Assembly (NCBI GenBank): GCA_031179305.1
Contig: JAPSHX010000001.1
Coordinates: forward strand, 365,259 to 429,258
Source: Paenarthrobacter sp.
GTDB taxonomy: Bacteria; Actinomycetota; Actinomycetes; Actinomycetales; Micrococcaceae
DNA length: 64,000 bases
Direction of reading: 5' to 3'
Positions 1 to 7,430 of this stretch are shown in pieces; within the stretch, counting starts at the first letter, position 1, and every line of letters starts with the position of its first letter. The notes below the pieces were generated by a model. The model searched no databases. It saw nothing but the letters and a program-made list of their open reading frames with translations, and was not told where the DNA came from. Position numbers and translations under genes: made by a program.

Positions 1-2
1 CG

Positions 3-158
3 CTGCTCCGCGAGGGTAAGGACATCGACTACGACGGCCAGTCCGGTCCGGTAACATTCTCCGATGCTGGTGACCCCACCGAGGCATACATCGGTATCTA
101 CGAATACCAGGACGACAACACCTACAAGCCGGTCCGCGAAGAATTCGGCAAGCTCTAA
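3..158 (+). CDS. ABC transporter substrate-binding protein, C-terminal end (partial)
   Basis: Only the last 51 codons and the TAA stop are inside the window; the gene enters from the left edge. The tail contains the run GDPTEAYIGIYEY and ends FGKL, which resembles the C-termini of periplasmic-type binding proteins for branched-chain amino acids (type I fold, LivJ/LivK-like). It would be a lipid-anchored extracytoplasmic receptor delivering ligand to an ABC permease. It converges on the livHMGF operon on the opposite strand, so it is the natural partner but is transcribed separately. A strong terminator follows within 30 nt. The family call rests on a short tail plus context and is moderate. 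Confidence 0.6.
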   Translation: MLREGKDIDYDGQSGPVTFSDAGDPTEAYIGIYEYQDDNTYKPVREEFGKL

Positions 159-186
159 ACTGAACTCCGGCTAGACCGCAGTTAGA

Positions 187-221
187 AACGGGTCCCCTTC
201 CTCCAAGGAAGGGGACCCGTT
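187..221 (+). terminator. Rho-independent-type terminator of the substrate-binding protein gene
   Basis: A perfect 15-bp stem (187-201 paired with 207-221) closes a 5-nt loop. It is followed by a short pyrimidine-rich run (ccgcttt). It starts 28 nt after the stop codon of the partial gene. Confidence 0.85.
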
Positions 222-252
222 CCGCTTTAACCGTGCTCCTGGGCCTGTCAGG

Positions 253-584
253 TGTGTTGTGGGGCCTGCTCTGCGTGCTTAAGGGGTGTGTTTGGGGCGC
301 AGAGTAGGCCTCGCAACGAGCGGGCCGTGCGGCATCCACCCACTTTGACTCTGCAGCCCGTCCGACGCGCCGCATTCCGCGGCGTGTCACTATGTGTGGC
401 CGTTCAAAGGAGGTGATAACCGCACCGAGTTGGTGGTGCGTTGTGGGGCCTGGTGTGCGGGTTTGGGGGTGTGTTTGGGGCGCAGAGTGGGCCTCGCAAC
501 GCGCGGGCCGTGCGTTGTGGGGCCTGGTGTGCGGGCTTGGGGGTGTGTTTGGGGCGCAGAGTGGGCCCCGCAACGAGTCGGTAG
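253..584 (+). repeat. Three copies of a 74-75-nt intergenic repeat
   Basis: Copies lie at about 253-327, 437-510 and 511-584. The second and third abut directly with a 74-nt period and differ at only a few positions; the first is more diverged with a 1-nt length change. Each unit starts ttgtggggcc and holds the core tttggggcgcagag. Within each unit an early gttgtggggcc segment can pair with a later ggcctcgcaac-type segment, giving an 11-bp RNA stem with two G-U pairs in the second copy. Copies one and two are separated by a palindromic element. No coding potential is convincing here. Confidence 0.8.
333..421 (-). repeat. Palindromic repeat element, copy A
   Basis: Read on the minus strand this stretch starts ggttatcacctcctttga, holds a central imperfect hairpin around gacacgccgcgg (about 363-389), and ends with tcaaagtgggtgg. 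The same layout, with the same end motif and central gacacgcc/ggcgtgtc hairpin, occurs at 32268-32355. Two copies in unrelated intergenic places mark a dispersed palindromic element. It sits between the first and second units of the 74-nt repeat, which suggests insertion into an older array. No transposase is nearby. Confidence 0.65.
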
Positions 585-603
585 TCCGGAGCCGTCACAA
601 ACG

Positions 604-639
604 AAAGGAGGGCCCCGGGGTATTCCGGAGCCCTCCTTT
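604..639 (-). terminator. Terminator of the liv operon
   Basis: A 10-bp stem (604-613 with 630-639) lies 25 nt beyond the livF stop. On the minus strand it is followed by tttcgttt, a broken T-run, as expected for the end of the leftward livHMGF transcript. Confidence 0.7.
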
Positions 640-663
640 GCCCGTACCTTAGGTGTGAGGCGA

Positions 664-1434
664 TTAAACCTCGTCGGCCAAAGTACCCAGGTAGAGCTGG
701 ATGACCTTGGGGTCCTTCATAAGCTCACGGCCGGTGCCGGTGTACGCATCCTTGCCCTGGTCCAGAACGTAGCCGCGGTCGCAGATCTGCAGGCAACGGC
801 GGGCGTTCTGTTCCACCATGATCACCGAGACTCCGGCGCGGTTGATCTCATGGACACGGAGGAAGGTCTCGTCCTGCTTGACGGGGGACAGGCCAGCCGA
901 CGGCTCGTCGAGCAGCAACACAGCCGGGTCCATCATGAGTGCCCTGCCCATGGCCACCATCTGGCGTTCACCGCCGGACAGGGAACCTGCACGCTGGGCA
1001 CGCCGCTTTCCCAACTCGGGGAAGAGACCGGTGACAAAGTCGAAGCGTTCGGAGAAGTCCTTGGGCCGCTGGAACATGCCCATTTGGAGATTCTCTTCAA
1101 TGGTCAGCGTGGCGAAGACGTTGTTGGTCTGCGGGACGAAGCCCACACCCTGGGTGACCAACTTGTTGGCCTTCAACCCTGTGAGGTCCTGCCCACGAAC
1201 CACCACTGTGCCGGAGTGGACCTTCACCAGGCCGAACATGGCCTTCAGGAGCGTGGACTTACCGGCGCCGTTAGGGCCGATGATGCCAATCAACTCACCT
1301 TTGCGGGCCTCTATGCTGCAGCCGTTAAGGATGTTGACGCCAGGAATGTAGCCTGCCACGAGGTTGGTGACCTTGACCACGGAATCGCCGGCCGGGGCGG
1401 CCGCCGAGGCGGGCATTGCGCTGGTGCTGCTCAT
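664..1434 (-). CDS. livF: Branched-chain amino acid ABC transporter ATP-binding protein LivF
   Basis: A cytoplasmic ATPase of 256 residues, one of the two nucleotide-binding subunits that power uptake of leucine, isoleucine, valine or related ligands. Walker A is GPNGAGKS at residues 53-60, the ABC signature LSGGERQ at 152-158 and Walker B VLLLDEP at 172-178. A Q-loop lies near GFVPQTNN at about 98-105. The length and the EQNARRCL segment after Walker B fit LivF. A disordered Ser/Ala-rich N-terminus of about 17 residues precedes the domain. Its start overlaps the livG stop by 4 nt (ATGA type), so translation is probably coupled. The true ligand cannot be read from the ATPase. Confidence 0.93.
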   Translation of the reverse strand: MSSTSAMPASAAAPAGDSVVKVTNLVAGYIPGVNILNGCSIEARKGELIGIIGPNGAGKSTLLKAMFGLVKVHSGTVVVRGQDLTGLKANKLVTQGVGFVPQTNNVFATLTIEENLQMGMFQRPKDFSERFDFVTGLFPELGKRRAQRAGSLSGGERQMVAMGRALMMDPAVLLLDEPSAGLSPVKQDETFLRVHEINRAGVSVIMVEQNARRCLQICDRGYVLDQGKDAYTGTGRELMKDPKVIQLYLGTLADEV

Positions 1435-2423
1435 TTCCCGTCCTCCTTCTTGGTTTCTTCGATCTCGGACAGGATGCCGGCGTCTTCGGTTCCCACTACC
1501 GACTCTTCGTCAGCTTCGAGTTCTGCCTCAAGCACCTTGATGCCTTCAGCGTCGCCAAGGTCAACATCGTGGTGGGCACCAAGGTAGGCATCAATCACGG
1601 CGGGGTTCTTCATGACCTCGCCCGGAGGTCCTTCGGCAACAACTTTGCCTTCGGCCATGACCACAACCCAGTCAGCAATGTGGCGGACCATGTTCATGTC
1701 GTGCTCCACGAAGAGCACGGTCATGCCCTCGGCTTTGAGGTTCTTGATGTGGTCCAGCAGCGACTGCGTCAATGCGGGATTCACACCGGCCATGGGCTCA
1801 TCCAGCATCACCAGCTTGGGTTTGACCATCAAGGAGCGTGCCATCTCCAGGAGCTTCCGCTGACCACCGGAAAGTGACGCTGCATAGTCGTCCTTCTTGG
1901 TATCCAGCTTGAACTTCTCCAACAGCACGTTGGCTTGGGCCGTGATTTCCTTTTCGCGACCTCCCCAGATGCCTTTGAACAGGGCTTTGGACAGCCGTTC
2001 TCCGGGTTGGTCCGCAGCACCAAGGCGCATGTTTTCCATGACGGTCAGCTTGCCCATTACTTTGGTCAGCTGGAACGTGCGAACCATGCCCATACGGGCA
2101 ACCTTGTAAGAGGAGACGCCAGCCAGGCTGTTGCCTTCAAACTGCCACTTGCCCGTATTGGGAGTGTCAAAGCCCGTGAGCAGGTTGAACAAAGTGGTCT
2201 TGCCGGCTCCGTTGGGGCCGATCAAGGCGGTGATCTTATGGCGGGGGATCTCGAGGTATTCCACGTCCACTGCGTTGATACCGCCAAAGGAACGCGTGAC
2301 GTCCTCTGCCACCACAATGGGGTCGCGTTTCTTGCAGCCGGGGGTGTTTTCCCCGACGGCGATGGGCCGCGAATCGGTCATGTAGTCGATATTTTCGGTG
2401 TTGCGTTCGTTGGTCTCACTCAT
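1431..2423 (-). CDS. livG: Branched-chain amino acid ABC transporter ATP-binding protein LivG
   Basis: The second ATPase subunit of the LIV-type importer, 330 residues against about 255 for typical LivG. Walker A GPNGAGKT is at 69-76, followed by signature LSGGQRK and Walker B LVMLDEP. The extra length comes from an N-terminal stretch of about 33 residues and an acidic C-terminal tail of about 45 residues after the core motif VIDAYLGAHH, rich in Glu and Asp and of unknown role. A start at Met15 (MTDSRP) is possible. The gene overlaps livM upstream and livF downstream by 4 nt each, so all are coupled within one operon. Confidence 0.92.
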   Translation of the reverse strand: MSETNERNTENIDYMTDSRPIAVGENTPGCKKRDPIVVAEDVTRSFGGINAVDVEYLEIPRHKITALIGPNGAGKTTLFNLLTGFDTPNTGKWQFEGNSLAGVSSYKVARMGMVRTFQLTKVMGKLTVMENMRLGAADQPGERLSKALFKGIWGGREKEITAQANVLLEKFKLDTKKDDYAASLSGGQRKLLEMARSLMVKPKLVMLDEPMAGVNPALTQSLLDHIKNLKAEGMTVLFVEHDMNMVRHIADWVVVMAEGKVVAEGPPGEVMKNPAVIDAYLGAHHDVDLGDAEGIKVLEAELEADEESVVGTEDAGILSEIEETKKEDGK

Positions 2424-3388
2424 GCGAAAGCAAGCTCCTTCTTATTGCCGAAGACGCCTTGCGGGCGGAAGATCATCAGGAGCATCAGCGCAACGCCCAC
2501 CAGGATGTAGCGCAGTTGGCCGGCCTGGACTGTGGTCAGCCAGGTGACTGCCCCTGATTCGATGAGGCCGTAGAGCAGGCTCTGGGTCAGCGAGAGCACC
2601 ACCCAGAAAATCATTGCGCCAATGACCGGCCCCAGGACCGTGGCCATGCCGCCGAGAAGGAGGCAGGTCCACAGGAAGAACGTGAGTTCTGTGCCGTAGT
2701 TGGATGGCTGGACGGCGCCGCGGGGGAGGGTGAAAATCATGCCCGCCAAGGCGCCAAGCACGCCACCAATGATCAGGGCCTGCATCTTGTAGGCGTAAAC
2801 GTTCTTGCCGAGTGAGCGAACAGCGTTCTCGTCTTCCCGGATGCCCTTCAGGACGCGACCCCAGGGGCTGCGCATCAGGAGCCACACCAGGAGGCAGCAC
2901 ACGATGACCAGGCCCCAACCGATGACGCGGATAAAGAAGTCCCGATTGTTCATGCCCATGTAGGACCCCTCAGGGAAAGGGTTCATGGCATAGAAGGTGT
3001 TCTCAAACGCTGCCAAGCCGTTGGCGGAGCCTGTGACGCTTGTGAGTTGGTTGGTGGTGACCACGTACCTCACAATTTCAGCGGCGGCGATGGTGACGAT
3101 TGCCAGGTAGTCCGCCCGGAGCCGCAGCGTAGGAATACCCAGGATGAAAGCGAAGATCACCGAACAGAGAATAGAGATGATCAGTGCCAGGAAGAACGGG
3201 GCGTCGAAAGTCAGGGTGGAGATGGCGAAACCGTAGGCACCAACCGCCATGAAACCGGCCTGGCCGAAGTTCAACAGGCCTGAGTAGCCGAAGTGCACCG
3301 CGAGGCCCAAAGCGGCAAGTGCGTAAGCCGCCGTCGTTGGGCTGAATAATTCGCCAAGGGCGCTGGAGAAAATGAATCCGAAGTCCAT
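2420..3388 (-). CDS. livM: Branched-chain amino acid ABC transporter permease LivM
   Basis: An integral membrane subunit of 322 residues with about eight to nine hydrophobic segments. It forms the translocation path with LivH. Family marks are the early LAVHFGYSGLLNFGQAGFM run, with the conserved glycine-rich loop after the first helices, and the EAA-type cytoplasmic loop around RSPWGRVLKGIREDE near residue 190 that contacts the ATPase. It lies 9 nt downstream of livH and overlaps livG by 4 nt. Confidence 0.92.
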   Translation of the reverse strand: MDFGFIFSSALGELFSPTTAAYALAALGLAVHFGYSGLLNFGQAGFMAVGAYGFAISTLTFDAPFFLALIISILCSVIFAFILGIPTLRLRADYLAIVTIAAAEIVRYVVTTNQLTSVTGSANGLAAFENTFYAMNPFPEGSYMGMNNRDFFIRVIGWGLVIVCCLLVWLLMRSPWGRVLKGIREDENAVRSLGKNVYAYKMQALIIGGVLGALAGMIFTLPRGAVQPSNYGTELTFFLWTCLLLGGMATVLGPVIGAMIFWVVLSLTQSLLYGLIESGAVTWLTTVQAGQLRYILVGVALMLLMIFRPQGVFGNKKELAFA

Positions 3389-3397
3389 GGCCCGCTC

Positions 3398-4732
3398 CTA
3401 ACCCACACGCTCACGCCGGCCGAGGATACCCTGCGGTCGGAACAGAAGGACAACAATCATGATGAACAGGGCACCGACGTACTTGAGGTCGGCCGGGAGG
3501 CCGAACACTGTAGTCAGTTCCACGAAGATGCCGACGACGATCGAACCGATCAGGGCACCGAACACGGTTCCCAAACCACCCAGCGTCACGCCGGCGAAGA
3601 TGAGCAGCAGGATCTGCGAACCCATGTCGAAGGTGACGCCCGGACGGTAGTACGCCCAAAGGATGCCACCCAGGGAGGCGAGGACGCCGCCAACGATCCA
3701 CACAATGCGGATAACGGAGTCGACGTCGATGCCGGAGGCGGCTGCCAGTGCGGGGTTGTCGGCTACTGCACGGGTTGCTTTGCCGAGACGGGTCTTCAGC
3801 AGGACGATGCCGATCAGGGCGATGACTACTGCACTGATGATCAGCGACCACAGGTTGTTCGGGGAGATCGAAACAGGGCCGATTTGGATTTCAGCACTTT
3901 GAGCGCCGGGCAGCTGCTGTGTTGCACCGCCGAAGAAGAACTGGATGACGTAGCGGATGGCCAATGCCAGACCGATGCTGACGATCATCATGGGGACCAG
4001 GCCGGAGCCACGCTTCCTCAACGGCCGCCACAGACCTGTGTCCTGGACGTAGCCGAAGAGACCTCCGCCGACCAAGGCAAGCAGGATGGCCAGCCAGAAG
4101 GGGAGTCCGAAGGCGTTGAACATGAACACCAGGACTGCACCCAGCGTCACCATCTCACCGTGGGCGAAGTTGGTCAGTCCGGTGGTTCCGAAGATCAGGG
4201 AGAGGCCAACTGAGGCGAGTGCCAGGAGGAGGCCAAAGCTCAGACCCGCAACGAGGCGATTGAGGAGGTTTTGGCCGAAGTCCTGTTGCTGGACCACGAT
4301 GCCCTCGCCGAAGGCAAAGATCACCGACAGGTTGGATGTCTGGCTGAACGTGACATCGCGGGGATTGTCCTGGCCCTCGGCCAGGGCGATGCCCTCCGGC
4401 AAGGTGGAGGTGTCCAGCTCGATGGTGTAAGTGCCTTGGACAGGAACGCCGATGGTCCAGGCTCCGTTGGCTCCGGAGGTGGCTTCACCTTCAAACCCGT
4501 TGCCCGTGGCTTTGATCTTGACGCCGGGTATGGGGGCCCGGGCATCATCGCGGAGGAACCCGCTGATGTTGTTCTGGAAAGTCGTCGGTGACGGCGAAGG
4601 CGAGGGGGTGGTTGCCTGTGCCGAAGGGGCGGCGATCAACAGAGCAGTGATGAGGGCTGCGAACAGCGCCCCCATGACTCTCTGCAGTCCCTTGGACCGT
4701 CTCATGGACGGGTCGCGCAGTGTGCTTCTCAA
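3398..4732 (-). CDS. livH: Branched-chain amino acid ABC transporter permease LivH with N-terminal signal peptide and Ig-like domain
   Basis: The C-terminal ~290 residues are a normal LivH permease (SVGLSLIFGTTGLTNFAHGE motif, many membrane helices, ending FRPQGILGRRERVG). Ahead of it lie a cleavable-type signal (RVMGALFAALITALLIAAPSAQA), a Pro/Ser linker, and about 90 residues resembling a carboxypeptidase-regulatory/Ig-like beta sandwich (ISGFLRDDARAPIPGVKIKA ... GAWTIGVP). That domain should sit outside the membrane. I chose the TTG start at 4732 because GGAGG lies 8 nt upstream (4741-4745). An in-frame ATG at 4795 and another at 4705 lack a good ribosome site. It is the first gene of the liv operon, preceded by a CRP/GlxR-like site. 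Confidence 0.88.
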   Translation of the reverse strand: MRSTLRDPSMRRSKGLQRVMGALFAALITALLIAAPSAQATTPSPSPSPTTFQNNISGFLRDDARAPIPGVKIKATGNGFEGEATSGANGAWTIGVPVQGTYTIELDTSTLPEGIALAEGQDNPRDVTFSQTSNLSVIFAFGEGIVVQQQDFGQNLLNRLVAGLSFGLLLALASVGLSLIFGTTGLTNFAHGEMVTLGAVLVFMFNAFGLPFWLAILLALVGGGLFGYVQDTGLWRPLRKRGSGLVPMMIVSIGLALAIRYVIQFFFGGATQQLPGAQSAEIQIGPVSISPNNLWSLIISAVVIALIGIVLLKTRLGKATRAVADNPALAAASGIDVDSVIRIVWIVGGVLASLGGILWAYYRPGVTFDMGSQILLLIFAGVTLGGLGTVFGALIGSIVVGIFVELTTVFGLPADLKYVGALFIMIVVLLFRPQGILGRRERVG

Positions 4733-4831
4733 AATGGAAACCTCCACAGTGGGGGTGGTCCCGGCTGCGCCTTTGCAGCCGGTGCGAACGGTCATGGGGC
4801 TTGTGAACAGTTCTTGCCTAGCTGCCTCGTT

Positions 4832-4847
4832 TGTGATCTAAGTCACC
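4832..4847. promoter_or_regulatory. CRP/GlxR-like operator upstream of the liv operon
   Basis: TGTGATCTAAGTCACC matches the TGTGA-N2-TA-N2-TCACA consensus of CRP-family regulators (CRP in enterobacteria, GlxR in corynebacteria) at all fixed positions but the last. It lies about 100 nt upstream of the chosen livH start, a usual promoter location. This suggests cAMP-dependent control of amino-acid uptake. Binding is not shown by sequence alone. Confidence 0.6.
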
Positions 4848-4952
4848 CATGTGTGGCCTATGTTACCGTCCGGTGGAGATAATAAATGCCCCGTTCGGGG
4901 GTGGGAAGATCGCGATCGGATAACAACTGTGAAGCTATAGGCAACTAGTGAT

Positions 4953-4994
4953 GTAGCAACCCTTAAGTAAACCTTTGTTGTTTAAGGGTGCTAC
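4953..4994. promoter_or_regulatory. Imperfect inverted repeat in the livH / Bax-inhibitor intergenic region
   Basis: Arms gtagc-a-acccttaa (4953-4966) and ttaagggt-gctac (4982-4994) pair over 13 bp with one bulged base and a 15-nt loop. It sits in a 405-bp gap (4733-5137) that is locally AT-rich, between divergent livH and the Bax inhibitor gene. It could be an operator or a 5' UTR hairpin for the rightward gene, whose start is 144 nt away. Beyond this hairpin and the CRP-like site I see nothing definite in the gap. Confidence 0.4.
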
Positions 4995-5137
4995 TAAACG
5001 TTTGGAGGGTTACAGTCTGCCGATTTCTTGTCACGGTTGAGTTTCGTCTCCGTGAACAAGGGAACTTTCCCTGCCACGCGCGCGTAGTAATTGGTACCGT
5101 GAACTATCACTAGCCCTTTTTCAGGAGGACACCCGCA

Positions 5138-6049
5138 ATGGCACTTGGCGGAAACCCAGTCTTCAACGGAAAGAATTTCCGTGGAGCAAAGCAGGCCCCG
5201 CCTGTACCGCAGAACCCGTACGGCCAGCAGTTCAACCAGGCGCCCGGCCGTGCACCGAGCCAGGTCATGGACGGCCACGCAGCATGGTCTGCCCAGCAGC
5301 AGAACATGACCAATGAGCAGCTGCAGCAGATGTACAACCAGCCCGCTGCAGGCCCGGCCGACACCGGCCGCATGACCTATGACGACGTCATCATGAAGAC
5401 TGTCGCCTGCCTCGTGGTTCTCATCCTCGGCGCCGGCGTCACGCTCTTCGTGGCGCCCGCGCTCTCCACCATGCTCATGATCGTTGGTGCCTTGGGCGGA
5501 TTCGTCCTGGCATTGGTCAACACTTTCAAGAAGCAGCCTTCACCGGCCCTGATCCTTGCCTACGCCGGCCTTGAGGGCCTGTTCCTCGGTGGCCTCACCC
5601 GCATCCTCGATGGCATGTACCCCGGCGTCGGCCTCCAGGCCGTCATCGGTACGCTGGCAGTCTTCGGCGTCACTCTGGCGCTCTTCAAGAGCGGCAAGGT
5701 CCGCGCCACCCCGAAGATGATGCGCTTCTTCCTGATCGCCACCATTGGTTACGCGGTCTTCGCGCTGATCAACATGGCTATGGTGTGGACCGGCGCTGTG
5801 CAGGAGCCCTTCGGCCTCCGCACAAGCGTTGAGATCTTCGGCATCCCGTTGGGTGTCTTCATCGGCATCCTGGCCATCGGCCTGGCAGCGTTCTCGCTGA
5901 TCATGGACTTCACCAGCATCGAAGAAGGCGTCCGCGCAGGCGCCCCGGAGCGTTACTCCTGGGTTGCTGCATTCGGCCTGACGGTCACCCTGGTTTGGCT
6001 CTACGTGGAAATCATCCGCCTGCTGGCAATCCTGCGAGGCGACGACTAG
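5138..6049 (+). CDS. Bax inhibitor-1/YccA family membrane protein
   Basis: A protein of 303 residues with a soluble Gln/Asn/Pro-rich N-terminus (about residues 1-80, starting NPVFNGKNF) followed by seven hydrophobic segments. The order and the late LIMDFTSIEEGV motif fit the Bax inhibitor-1 fold (YccA/YetJ family). Bacterial members are thought to be pH-gated calcium leak channels or regulators of membrane protein turnover; the substrate here is unknown. An AGGAGG ribosome site lies 9 nt before the ATG. A bidirectional terminator at 6071-6102 ends the transcript. The MTYDDVIMKT segment just before the first helix seems to be a conserved feature of actinobacterial members. Confidence 0.85.
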   Translation: MALGGNPVFNGKNFRGAKQAPPVPQNPYGQQFNQAPGRAPSQVMDGHAAWSAQQQNMTNEQLQQMYNQPAAGPADTGRMTYDDVIMKTVACLVVLILGAGVTLFVAPALSTMLMIVGALGGFVLALVNTFKKQPSPALILAYAGLEGLFLGGLTRILDGMYPGVGLQAVIGTLAVFGVTLALFKSGKVRATPKMMRFFLIATIGYAVFALINMAMVWTGAVQEPFGLRTSVEIFGIPLGVFIGILAIGLAAFSLIMDFTSIEEGVRAGAPERYSWVAAFGLTVTLVWLYVEIIRLLAILRGDD

Positions 6050-6070
6050 CTACAAACAGCTCCAACGCGA

Positions 6071-6102
6071 AATGCCCCCGAAGAGACTTCGGGGGCATTT
6101 TT
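6071..6102. terminator. Terminator shared by the Bax inhibitor gene and the thiolase gene
   Basis: A perfect 13-bp stem (6071-6083 with 6087-6099) with a 3-nt loop. It is followed by a T-run on the plus strand and the mirrored A/T run on the other. It lies between two convergent genes. Confidence 0.88.
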
Positions 6103-6128
6103 GCGTCCTGGCTTAGTTTGCGGGCTGG

Positions 6129-7367
6129 CTAGCTCAATCGTTCGAAAACAACCGCCATGCCCTGGCCGCCACCTACACACAATGTGGCAAGTCCCAGGGT
6201 TCCGTCTCGTTCCTTGAGGCCGTTGAGGAGCGTGCTTGTCATCCGGGCGCCGGTCATGCCGAAGGGATGGCCCAGGGCAATGGCCCCGCCGTGGATGTTG
6301 AGCTTTGCAGGGTCGATCCCAAGTTCACGGGCGCTCGCCACCACCTGCACGGCGAAGGCCTCGTTGAGCTCCACCAGATCAATGTCGTCTATCGTTAGGC
6401 CGGCCAGCGCGAGGGCCCGTCGCGTGGACTCCACGGGCCCCATGCCCATGAGCTCGGGGGAGAGGGCGCTGACGGCGGTTGAAACCACCCGCGCGAGAGG
6501 CTGCAGGCCCAGTTCGCGCGCGCGTGAGTCACTCATCACTACTACCGCGGCGGCGCCGTCGTTGAGGGGGCATGCGTTGCCGGCTGTAACGGTCCCCTCA
6601 GGACGGAAGACGGGCTGCAACGTGGACACCGCATCAAGGGTGACTCCTGCCCGTGGAGAGTCATCCCTGTCCACCACAAAGCCGTCCTTGCGCGTGTAGG
6701 GCGTGATGTCCCGGGCGTAAAACCCTGAGGCGATAGCGGCTTCGGCCCGATTCTGGCTCAGGACGCCCCACTCGTCCTGCTCCGCCCGGCTAATGCCATA
6801 GCTGGTGGCAACGTTCTCCGCCGTCTGGCCCATGGAGATGTAGATGTCCGGCAAGCGGCCGCCGAGCCGGGGGTCGGTCCAAGGGATGTTGGACGCCGCG
6901 CGGGATGCCGTACGTTGGGCTGCCGCCTCGAACAGCGGGTTGTGGTTGGACGAATCCGTTTCGCCGGCACCTGCCCAGTTCTGGTATCTGGAAACACTCT
7001 CCACGCCAGCGGAGACAATCGCGTGGGCCTCCCCGGATTTGATGGCGTGGAAGGCCATTCGCAGGGTCTGCAGGCTCGAGGCACAAAAGCGGTTGATGGT
7101 GGCTGCGGGTACTCGGTCCAGCCCGGCAAGGACAGCAACCACCCGCGCCATGTTGGAACCGGCCTCGCCGCTGGGTTCAGCGCAGCCCAGCAGGATGTCG
7201 TCCAAGCCCTGCCCGTCCTCCGCTCCGGGATCGAAGCCCGGAACTTTCGCCAGCGCGGCCTGCACCATGGCGGTTGCCAGGTCATCCGGACGTTCGTCTA
7301 TGAGGGACCCTTTGAAGGCCCTGCCTATAGGGCTTCTTGCAGTTGCTACGATGACAGCCTCAGTCAT
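6129..7367 (-). CDS. Thiolase family protein (acetyl-CoA C-acyltransferase)
   Basis: A cytoplasmic enzyme of 412 residues that joins two acyl-CoAs or cleaves 3-ketoacyl-CoA. The nucleophilic Cys95 is in NRFCASSLQT. The C-terminal domain holds NEAFAVQVV, the His motif GGAIALGHPFGMTGAR and the second catalytic Cys in CVGGGQGMA. Length and motif order are complete for a degradative or biosynthetic thiolase. No other beta-oxidation gene adjoins, so direction and chain length are open. It lies 63 nt downstream of galK on the same strand and may share its transcript. Confidence 0.92.
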   Translation of the reverse strand: MTEAVIVATARSPIGRAFKGSLIDERPDDLATAMVQAALAKVPGFDPGAEDGQGLDDILLGCAEPSGEAGSNMARVVAVLAGLDRVPAATINRFCASSLQTLRMAFHAIKSGEAHAIVSAGVESVSRYQNWAGAGETDSSNHNPLFEAAAQRTASRAASNIPWTDPRLGGRLPDIYISMGQTAENVATSYGISRAEQDEWGVLSQNRAEAAIASGFYARDITPYTRKDGFVVDRDDSPRAGVTLDAVSTLQPVFRPEGTVTAGNACPLNDGAAAVVVMSDSRARELGLQPLARVVSTAVSALSPELMGMGPVESTRRALALAGLTIDDIDLVELNEAFAVQVVASARELGIDPAKLNIHGGAIALGHPFGMTGARMTSTLLNGLKERDGTLGLATLCVGGGQGMAVVFERLS

Positions 7368-7430
7368 GGCCTTAGCTTACGCCCGGCATCCGCTGGGACG
7401 CCGGGCGCTCGCAGGAAGAAACCGAGCGCG

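Noticed and set aside
404..426. The minus strand here reads like the 3' end of 16S rRNA (ggtgcggtt then atcacctccttt), suggesting an rRNA fragment.
   Set aside because: The same end motif occurs at 32268 as gttatcacctactttga and belongs to the palindromic element; two bases of the 16S tail are missing and no other rRNA sequence adjoins.
394..1587. A 397-codon open frame opposite livF.
   Set aside because: It spans the repeat array and is antisense to a gene with intact Walker motifs; high GC gives long shadow frames.
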